In this document: positions 57,869 through 64,000 of the stretch, in pieces
Numbering within the stretch: position 1 is the first letter of the stretch
Layout: the number at the start of each line of letters is the position of its first letter
Source of the DNA: Nostoc sp. FACHB-973
GTDB lineage: Bacteria > Cyanobacteriota > Cyanobacteriia > Cyanobacteriales > Nostocaceae
Assembly (NCBI RefSeq): GCF_014698115.1
Contig: NZ_JACJSJ010000012.1
Location: 62,001-126,000, forward strand
Length of the DNA stretch: 64,000 nucleotides
Direction: 5' to 3'
Notes under the pieces: model-generated
What the model saw: only the letters and a program-made list of their open reading frames with translations
Told to the model about the DNA's origin: nothing
The model's database searches: none
Position numbers and translations under genes: made by a program

Positions 57869-58486
57869 TTAATTTTGATTTTGATCGCGATCGTCAAGCA
57901 TGACAGATGCTTGTCGCTTAGCGTGAATGTTTTTCATATGCTTTTTCACGGTATTGATAGTTATGTAAAGCTTACTAGCAATTTCTTTGTAGGTGTAGTT
58001 GTTTCTGTAGAGGAACCAAATTTCTGCTTCTCGTCGCGTCAGTTCAAATTTTTTAACTTCGGTGAGGGCGACATGTTTGAGACACTCGTATTTATTTTGT
58101 ATGGTTACCAATAAACAAGGTAGATCAAATCCGTCTAAATCAAGTAGTCTGACTCGAATCCTAAAAATATTTGATTTATCAAGGATAATTTCATCTGAAA
58201 CAATAATCAATTTATCAGCAAGCCAAGATTGGTTGCTTAGCAATGATTCACAAAGATTCCAGATAGCTGACGGTGCAAAATTATCGTGACAATTTTCGGG
58301 ATTCAATTGACAACAAATTTGATTAGCAGATGCGTTAGCATGAAGTACTTTTCCAGCCTGATTTAAAATTAAAATACCATCCTCTAACCCTTCGATTACT
58401 TCTTGCAAAAAATCAGCTCGCTTTGAGTCATGGTTAATATTTTCTTGCCGTTGTGTTTCAATTAATGTCTTTGTTAGAGTTATCAT
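57869..58486 (-). CDS. PAS and LuxR-type helix-turn-helix regulator
   Basis: 205 residues. A PAS-like domain at about 25-130 (FLQEVIEGLEDGILILNQAGKVLHANASANQICC, FRIRVRLLDLDGFDLPCLLVTIQN) is followed by a LuxR/GerE HTH at about 145-195: FELTRREAEIWFLYRNNYTYKEIASKLYITINTVKKHMKNIHAK. No receiver domain is present, so it is not a typical response regulator. Small cyanobacterial regulators of this type exist, but I cannot name a target. The start MITLTKTLIETQRQENIN is the first ATG. It is divergent from the arginase-family gene at 667 nt. Confidence 0.85.
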   Translation of the reverse strand: MITLTKTLIETQRQENINHDSKRADFLQEVIEGLEDGILILNQAGKVLHANASANQICCQLNPENCHDNFAPSAIWNLCESLLSNQSWLADKLIIVSDEIILDKSNIFRIRVRLLDLDGFDLPCLLVTIQNKYECLKHVALTEVKKFELTRREAEIWFLYRNNYTYKEIASKLYITINTVKKHMKNIHAKRQASVMLDDRDQNQN

Positions 58487-59153
58487 AGGAAGTATTTTAA
58501 TATACCAAATTCTACTGGATTTTGGAATTCATGGAGTTGGGATATTCACCATGAATTTTCTAGATGGTTACGTGAATAAATTTGTTGATCGTTAGAGTTA
58601 AACTAAGCTCACGAAATTAAATTTAAGTGTTAGTTTTGACAAAAAAATAAAAAGTACTTAAATTTAACAGATTGCGTAGTTTTTTGGAATTAACTTAGGC
58701 ATGATTTATATACAACTCTGAAATTGTCTATTTCGGAAGCCGTCTTTAATACATTTACGATCGCCGCCGTTCGCGTAGCGTCTCCCTGAGGAGAAGTTTT
58801 GATGTCTGTTGACTCGCCGTTCTTCCCTAGTCTGAAAGCTTGCTCTGCACAGGCTTTGTATTAGAAGAAGGGTAGCAGTTGGCTCAGATTGGGCGATTTT
58901 TGCGTCATCAACAACGTAGTCAAAACGTATTGAAAGCGCTTGTACTAAATAGCGATCGCCAGAAAACATAATAATTATTTAAGTTGAAATAAAAATATAC
59001 ATACGTATATGCTTATGGTGATATTTGCTAGCAAATCTGAGTTAGAAAGAACGTATTTATAATGTATGTAGTTTAGCGGCGATGAAAATTTTTCATTAGA
59101 ATGCAGATGTCTACTAGGCGGCGTGCTGTCTACCTAAATTCAGTAAATAATCG
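58487..59153. other. Divergent intergenic region, no gene supported
   Basis: Mostly AT-rich. A segment at about 58758-58800 (GCCGTTCGCGTAGCGTCTCC) is a dispersed repeat I know from Nostocales genomes, and the 87-codon minus-strand frame at 58706-58969 runs through it with no family resemblance, so I do not annotate it. Confidence 0.5.
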
Positions 59154-60221
59154 ATGAGTAATCAACTACAAGACTACAATCCCAGCGGCGTAGGTGAAAT
59201 AAATGGCAACCTTTTCGGTTTACCATTCGATTACGAGTCTGCAAACTTGATTGTCTTTGGTGTACCGTGGGAAGTGACTGTTTCTTATGGCGCAGGTACA
59301 GCTAACGGGCCACAGCGGATTCTCGATGCTTCGACTCAATTAGATTTGTTCGATTTCGATCGCCCCGATGGCTGGAAGCAGGGAATTTTCATGGTGGAAA
59401 TCCCCCAGGATATTTTAGAAAAGAACAAATATTATCGCACCTTAGCGGCGAAAATTATCGCAAGATTAGCCGAAGGTAAAGAACTCTCAGATACACCAGA
59501 TTTAACGCCTGTGCTGACAGAAATTAATCAGGCTTGTCAACAAGTTAATCAATGGCTGTTTGAGAATTCTCAGAAAGCAATTAACAATGGTAAACGAGTC
59601 GCAGTCATTGGAGGAGATCACAGTTCGCCGTTAGGTTATTTCCAAGCATTAGCGGCTAAATACCCAGACTATGGGATTTTGCACATTGACGCACACGCAG
59701 ATTTACGCGATGCCTATGAGGGATTTGAATTTTCCCATGCGTCTATTATGTTTAATGCCATGAAAATCCCGCAAATTTCCAAGTTAGTGCAAGTTGGGTT
59801 GCGTGATATTTCTCATGATGAAGTGCAATTGATTGACCAATCTGATAGACGCATTGTTGCTTATTACGATTCTGCCATTCAACAAAAGCTTTACTCTGGC
59901 ACAACTTGGATTTATTTATGTCGAGAAATTATCAATCATTTACCTGAGTATGTTTACATTAGCTTTGATGTGGATGGTTTAGATCCAAAACTTTGTCCGA
60001 ATACAGGTACTCCTGTTCCAGGTGGGTTGGAATTAGAGCAAACATTTTGTCTGTTTCGGGAATTGGTAAATAGTGGCAGAAAAATTATTGGCTTTGATAT
60101 TTCCGAAGTCGGTGATGCTGAGTGGGATGGCAATGTTGGGGCGCGGGTTGTTTATAAGCTGGCGAATTTGATGGATTTATCTTGGCAGAATTCAGGAGTC
60201 AGAATTCAGAATTCAGAATGA
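59154..60221 (+). CDS. Arginase/agmatinase-family (ureohydrolase) protein
   Basis: 355 residues of the manganese/nickel ureohydrolase superfamily. The metal-binding motifs are GGDHSSPLG, LHIDAHADLRD, and SFDVDGLDPKLCPNTGTPVPGG; FDISEVGD follows. Members hydrolyse guanidino groups of agmatine, arginine, guanidinobutyrate or guanidine. Cyanobacterial relatives include the nickel-dependent guanidine hydrolase, so agmatinase should not be assumed. The last residues (WQNSGVRIQNSE) are translated from the CAGAATTCAGGAGTCA repeat, so a repeat supplies the C-terminus and stop. A start at 59154 gives a typical N-terminus. Functionally it would feed nitrogen from guanidino compounds, consistent with the nitrogen genes nearby. 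Confidence 0.88.
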   Translation: MSNQLQDYNPSGVGEINGNLFGLPFDYESANLIVFGVPWEVTVSYGAGTANGPQRILDASTQLDLFDFDRPDGWKQGIFMVEIPQDILEKNKYYRTLAAKIIARLAEGKELSDTPDLTPVLTEINQACQQVNQWLFENSQKAINNGKRVAVIGGDHSSPLGYFQALAAKYPDYGILHIDAHADLRDAYEGFEFSHASIMFNAMKIPQISKLVQVGLRDISHDEVQLIDQSDRRIVAYYDSAIQQKLYSGTTWIYLCREIINHLPEYVYISFDVDGLDPKLCPNTGTPVPGGLELEQTFCLFRELVNSGRKIIGFDISEVGDAEWDGNVGARVVYKLANLMDLSWQNSGVRIQNSE

Positions 60222-60611
60222 ATTTGAGTAGAGACGTTGCATTGCAACGTCTCTACATCTTGATTCAGCAACGCCCGTAATTCGTAATTAGAACACGAAT
60301 TGTCGAGTTCTGAACTCGACAATTGTACCTTTTTACTCGAATTGTCGAGTTCAAAAGGCGATCGCTTGACCTTTAACCCTCGAAGTTGCACCTTTAACCC
60401 TCGAAATTGCGCCTTTAACCCTCGAAGTTGCGCCTTTAACCCTCATCATTCCACCTCTGAACTTAAAGCTTGCGGCTTTGAATACCAATTGTCGAGTTCA
60501 AAAGGCGTAGGCATATTCTGTCAGAGACATCGGTTTGTTTGTTTTGATAATTGGTCAATAGCGATCGCCACAAACTTTGTAACCAACTTATAGTAGTTGT
60601 AAAAATATAAA
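60222..60611. repeat. Repeat cluster: 29-nt palindrome, AATTGTCGAGTTC motifs and 21-nt units
   Basis: A perfect 29-nt palindrome at 60228-60256; AATTGTCGAGTTC at 60298-60310, 60340-60352 and 60487-60499, inverted at 60312-60324; five 21-nt units of CCTTTAACCCTCGAAGTTGC at 60370-60474. The last two blend into CCTCTGAACTT, the unit type of the 16683-16976 array. Frames on both strands are artefacts of the 21-nt periodicity. Confidence 0.85.
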
Positions 60612-60815
60612 ATGATGTTAAATGAAGCGAATCTCGAACAACGTTTACTGACTCTTGAACAAACAGTTGCGAATCTCAAACGCCGAGTCATTGATGCGGC
60701 TATCTCTAGTAATTGGCTGGAAAAGGTTATTGGCTCAATCTCTGATGAACCAGCATTTTTGGAAGCTTTAGAATATGGGCGATCATTGCGACACGCATTT
60801 AATCAGCAATTATGA
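60612..60815 (+). CDS. Small antitoxin-like protein, overlapping the SDR gene
   Basis: 67 residues: a coiled helix (ANLEQRLLTLEQTVANLKRRV) then NWLEKVIGSISDEPAFLEALEYGRSLRHAF. I know this pattern (coiled helix, NWLE, F-x-D/S-DEPAF, YGR) as small cyanobacterial proteins that precede PIN toxins. No toxin follows here; instead its stop overlaps the start of an SDR gene by four bases (ATGA). So it may be an orphan antitoxin whose toxin was replaced, or an SDR leader. The antitoxin assignment is from memory. Confidence 0.65.
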   Translation: MMLNEANLEQRLLTLEQTVANLKRRVIDAAISSNWLEKVIGSISDEPAFLEALEYGRSLRHAFNQQL

Positions 60816-61792
60816 AACACCTCGAAGGTAAAGTCACATTAGTCACAGGCGCAACGCGGGGAATCGGTCGCGGAATCGCTATTGGCCTGGGTGAAGCAGG
60901 TGCAACTGTCTACATTACTGGTCGCAGTTTAAACAGTTCCTATGCCAATGATGATATTTCTGGGACTCTAACTGAAACGCAATTAGCCGTTGAGCAAGTC
61001 GGTGGTATATGCATTCCCGTCCAAGTAGATCACAGCAATGACGAGCAGGTGCGTTTGCTCTTTGAACGCATCCAAAATGAGCAAAATGGACAACTCGATT
61101 TGCTGGTAAATAATGCTTACTCAGGAGTCAAAGCAATAAGAGACGCTTATGGGCGTCCTTTTTGGGATGGTGAGCCAAGTATTTGGGATGCTAGTAACAA
61201 TGTTGGTCTTCGTAGTCACTATGTAGCCAGTATTTTTGCTGCCCGGATGATGACTAAGCGTAAATCTGGACTAATTTGCACTATTTCCTCCTGGGGCAGC
61301 ATGTCCTATCTATTTAATACAGCATATGGTGTTGGGAAAGCAGCCTGCGATCGCCTCGCCGCTGATATGGCTGTTGAACTCAAGCCCTATAATGTCGCTT
61401 CTGTTTCCATTTGGCCGGGTATTGTTGGGACTGAGCAAATTACCCAGATGGCGTCTGAAGTCAGCCAAACAAATACTACTGACCAGAGAAACTCATTTTT
61501 CAGTAGCCGTTATAACTGGGAAACTCCGTTATTTACTGGTCGAGCGATCGCTAAACTGGCTGGCGATCCAAATATCATGAATCGTACAGGACGCTTGCAA
61601 ATTGTTGCCGAACTCGCTAGCCAATATGGAATTGTAGATGAAAATGGCGATCGGCCTGCGTCGTTACGCTCTCTACGTTTTGTGCTGCCAGCTGCATTGC
61701 CCGTACTGAGAAATTACTCAAGGCTCATACCCGATATTAAAGTGCCGTGGTCGCTGTTGCTACTCAATGCCCTGAGTTCACCTAAAGTTTAA
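60812..61792 (+). CDS. Short-chain dehydrogenase/reductase (DHRS1-like)
   Basis: 326 residues. Cofactor motif TGATRGIGRGIA, then LVNNAYSG, the catalytic Ser (TISSWGS), Tyr-x-x-x-Lys (YGVGKAA) and PGIVGTE. The bulky insertion before the catalytic site (AYGRPFWDGEPSIWDASNNVGLRSHY) and the long C-terminus are like DHRS1-type SDRs. Substrate unknown. It is translationally coupled (ATGA) to the small ORF upstream. The frame and length are intact. Confidence 0.88.
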   Translation: MKHLEGKVTLVTGATRGIGRGIAIGLGEAGATVYITGRSLNSSYANDDISGTLTETQLAVEQVGGICIPVQVDHSNDEQVRLLFERIQNEQNGQLDLLVNNAYSGVKAIRDAYGRPFWDGEPSIWDASNNVGLRSHYVASIFAARMMTKRKSGLICTISSWGSMSYLFNTAYGVGKAACDRLAADMAVELKPYNVASVSIWPGIVGTEQITQMASEVSQTNTTDQRNSFFSSRYNWETPLFTGRAIAKLAGDPNIMNRTGRLQIVAELASQYGIVDENGDRPASLRSLRFVLPAALPVLRNYSRLIPDIKVPWSLLLLNALSSPKV

Positions 61793-62361
61793 AGCGTGTT
61801 GGGCATTGGGTATAAGTTATGGCAATTTACAAAGTTAGTAAGGGCACGGCATTGCCGTGCCCCTACGAAAAATCTATCTGTATCAAGGTTTTCGTGAAAT
61901 GGCATTACACATTGGTTGATTCAAAAACCACATCTTTCGTAGGGGCACAGCACTACTGTGCCCTTTATTAAGGACTTCGCTACCGCTGCACTCGTAATGA
62001 CAATTTATTGGGTCTAGAAGGCTTGAAACCTTTGCAGATAGTACTTGTGTATACACCGTAGAACCAAATTAAAAATTTGCTGGTCAACAAGAAAGTGGTG
62101 GGTCTAAATCCCCCACTAAAAAGATTGCTGAATTCTGAATTCTGAATTCTGAACTCCGTTAATGAGTATTTGAACTGGATTAATGCACCTCTGAACTCCA
62201 TTAATGAGTATTTGAACTGAATTAATCGAACTTTTATACTCGTGAATCAAGAATCGTCAGTTGGGTTTCATTCCTCTGCCCCATGCCCAAAATAAACTAT
62301 CCTGAGATATATAAAACTTTGTATCCTGTGTTTAATAGGTTAAATAATTCTTTTAAAACTG
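61793..62361. other. Intergenic region with palindromes and GAATTC repeats
   Basis: Two GGGGCAC-type palindromes at 61838-61866 and 61939-61967 and CTGAATTCTGAATTCTGAACTCC at about 62129-62152, followed by ATTAATGAGTATTTGAACT units (62158-62225) similar in flavour to the 21-nt arrays. No gene. The same TTCAAAAACCAxATCTTTCGTA flank accompanies the palindrome at 11929. Confidence 0.7.
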
Positions 62362-64000
62362 GTGCAAGAAGATTTTAGGTTAATTGTTGATTTAGTTTCA
62401 GTTTTGGCGGTTGCAGCCTGTGGCGGACTGTTAGCGGCACTTTTGCGACAACCTGTGCTGCTGGGGTATCTCATTGGCGGGATGATCGTCGGTCCAGCCG
62501 GACTGGGAGTGATTAAAGAAGTTATTCAAGTTGAGACTCTGGCACAGTTCGGGGTGGCGTTTTTATTATTCGCTTTGGGTGTAGAATTTTCCTTTGCGGA
62601 ACTCAAGAAAGTAAAAGCGATCGCTCTGGGTGGAGGTGGACTCCAGATTGCTTTGACGATTTTGGTCACGGTTACGGTATGCGGGTTAACTGGTGCCTGG
62701 GGAACGTTACCTGCTAAGGGCATGTTTTTGGGCTGTATTCTCTCCTTGTCTTCCACGGCGGTTGTCCTCAAGTCGTTGATGGAACGCAATGAAACAGAAA
62801 CGCCCCACGGACAAGTGATGTTGGGTATTTTGGTAGTCCAAGATTTGGCGCTGGGATTGATGTTGGCAGTCTTACCAGCCCTCAACCAACCCCCAGAAAC
62901 CATTGGCATCGCTGTACTCACAGCCCTGGCGTACATTGCTTTATTTGCTGCCGGCGCAATCGCAGCAGGGATTTGGCTGATACCGCCTTTGTTGCGACTC
63001 TTAGCCCGTACTGAAAGCAAAGAGCTATTTTTATTAGGCGTTGTAGCTTTATGTTTGGGCATTGCCTTGCTGACAGAGTATTTGGGGCTGTCCATTGAAA
63101 TGGGGGCGTTTGTTGCTGGGTTAATGATTTCTGAGGTGGAATACGCCGACCAAACCCTAACTTACGTCGAACCGTTGCGAGATATCTTTGCCAGCTTGTT
63201 TTTCGCTGCCATTGGGATGTTAATTGACCCGGTGTTTTTGTGGAATAACCTGGAATTGATTTTAGGGTTGGTGGCAATAGTTTTTGTGGGTAAGTTTCTC
63301 ATTATTACCCCCCTAGTGAAACTGTTTCGCTATCCTTTAAAAACAGCGATAATCGCTGGTTTGGGACTGGCGCAAATTGGGGAATTTTCCTTTGTTCTCG
63401 CCAGTGAAGGGCAATCCTTGGGGCTGGTGTCCCGACGGATATATTTACTGATTTTGGGAACCACAGCCGTCACTCTCGTGCTGACACCATTTGTTCTGCG
63501 GTTGGTGCCATTTTTATTTACCTTCGCTGAATCAATGCCCTGGTTGAAACCGTATTTAGCAGAAGACCAGCCACGGGATATGTCAGAAGATTTACCTTCC
63601 ACAAATCATGTGGTGGTTTGTGGCTATGGGCGAGTGGGCAAAAATTTAGTGAAGTTGTTGCAGCAACATGACCTACCTGTGGTAGTAATTGACCAATCAG
63701 AAAGTAGAATTCAGCAGTTGCGTGACGCTGGGGTGTCTTATGTTTATGGCAATTGTGTGAGTTTACATGTTCTGGAAACTGCCGGAGTCAATCATGCCAA
63801 AGGAATGGCGATCGCACTTCCTGACCCCATGAGTACCCGTCTTTGCTTGAAACGTGCTTTGGAATTGTATCCAGAATTAGATTTAGTTGTCCGCGCTACC
63901 CACAACAGAGATATTGAAGTGCTGTATCAACTGGGAGCCAGAGAAGTGGTGCAACCAGAGTTTGAAGCCAGTTTAGAAATGGTAACTTATTTATTAACTG
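62362..64000 (+). CDS. CPA2-family cation:proton antiporter (KefB-like), C-terminus beyond window
   Basis: Open from a GTG at 62362 to the window end, 546 codons. It has about twelve membrane segments: LRQPVLLGYLIGGMIVGPAG, FGVAFLLFALGVEFSFAELK, SLSSTAVVLKSL, then an RCK/TrkA-N domain from about residue 414: HVVVCGYGRVGKNLVKLLQQHDLPVVVIDQSESRI, a nucleotide-binding fold, and ALPDPMSTRL. This is the KefB/KefC arrangement, gating K+/H+ or Na+/H+ exchange by a bound nucleotide or ligand. No in-frame stop occurs before 64000. The first residues (QEDFRLIVDLVSVLAVAA) lead into the first helix. An ATG start was not found; the GTG is inferred. Confidence 0.9.
   Translation, partial: MQEDFRLIVDLVSVLAVAACGGLLAALLRQPVLLGYLIGGMIVGPAGLGVIKEVIQVETLAQFGVAFLLFALGVEFSFAELKKVKAIALGGGGLQIALTILVTVTVCGLTGAWGTLPAKGMFLGCILSLSSTAVVLKSLMERNETETPHGQVMLGILVVQDLALGLMLAVLPALNQPPETIGIAVLTALAYIALFAAGAIAAGIWLIPPLLRLLARTESKELFLLGVVALCLGIALLTEYLGLSIEMGAFVAGLMISEVEYADQTLTYVEPLRDIFASLFFAAIGMLIDPVFLWNNLELILGLVAIVFVGKFLIITPLVKLFRYPLKTAIIAGLGLAQIGEFSFVLASEGQSLGLVSRRIYLLILGTTAVTLVLTPFVLRLVPFLFTFAESMPWLKPYLAEDQPRDMSEDLPSTNHVVVCGYGRVGKNLVKLLQQHDLPVVVIDQSESRIQQLRDAGVSYVYGNCVSLHVLETAGVNHAKGMAIALPDPMSTRLCLKRALELYPELDLVVRATHNRDIEVLYQLGAREVVQPEFEASLEMVTYLLT

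Noticed and set aside
58706..58969. 87-codon minus-strand ORF
   Set aside because: It crosses a dispersed GCCGTTCGCGTAGCGTCTCC repeat and shows no domain or conserved start.

Overview
The window reads as chromosomal DNA of a filamentous, heterocyst-forming cyanobacterium (Nostocales-like; I cannot name the genus). Support: GCGATCGC (HIP1) octamers throughout; phycobilisome (apcF), Calvin-cycle (CP12) and carbon-concentrating (sbtA/sbtB, two beta-carbonic anhydrases) genes; the heterocyst regulator hetR; and a signal-peptide protein carrying RGSGR that I call patX. From memory, apcF, glnA, patX and hetR are also neighbours in Anabaena/Nostoc PCC 7120, so much of the first half looks syntenic with that locus. 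Most intergenic space holds short tandem repeats, perfect palindromes and MITE-like elements.

Layout. 0-3.6 kb: a decayed IS200/IS605 element, moaA, rpsD, a second tnpB remnant and a small secreted Cys-repeat protein. 3.7-8.6 kb: a 1215-residue RTX adhesin-like protein behind a TIGR03032-type gene. 9-12.1 kb: hetR with a long upstream region full of MITEs and a nested dyad containing an NtcA-type box. 12.1-18.2 kb: a chimeric coiled-coil/Pro-rich/EamA transporter, a PiT phosphate transporter, a 21-nt tandem array and a zinc alcohol dehydrogenase. 18.2-26.2 kb: a VapBC-like pair, an integrase relic and a methyltransferase between 210-bp direct repeats, then an RND efflux operon ending in an unlisted 47-codon ORF. 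26.6-28.8 kb: an FAD oxidoreductase and patX behind a TCCGGA (DIF-type) promoter. 29.4-33.9 kb: ferritin-like protein, a small protein, glnA with a canonical NtcA-activated promoter, apcF and an orphan xisI. 34-44.4 kb: a Nif11-type leader peptide, DUF29-tlyA, CP12, an Era-like GTPase and a giant Ser/Thr-kinase/histidine-kinase hybrid. 44.4-50.6 kb: small membrane protein, CAP-domain protein, a methyltransferase next to trpB, UPF0175, SUI1 and a Pmp3-like peptide. 50.9-53.9 kb: sbtA-sbtB-periplasmic beta-CA operon and a cytoplasmic beta-CA. 54.4-64 kb: DUF5340-like protein, trpC, lpd, a PAS-LuxR regulator, an arginase-family hydrolase, an antitoxin-like ORF overlapping an SDR gene, and a CPA2 antiporter that runs off the end.

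Functional links. Nitrogen and development: glnA and hetR both have GTAN8TAC boxes facing them, and PatX carries the pentapeptide that inhibits HetR. Inorganic carbon: SbtA imports bicarbonate, SbtB regulates it, the carbonic anhydrases interconvert CO2 and bicarbonate, and CP12 gates Calvin-cycle enzymes. The most unusual items are the 47-codon ORF coupled to the RND adaptor and its decayed partial copy fused into an integrase relic; the PatX promoter; the chimeric transporter; and repeats that have invaded reading frames.
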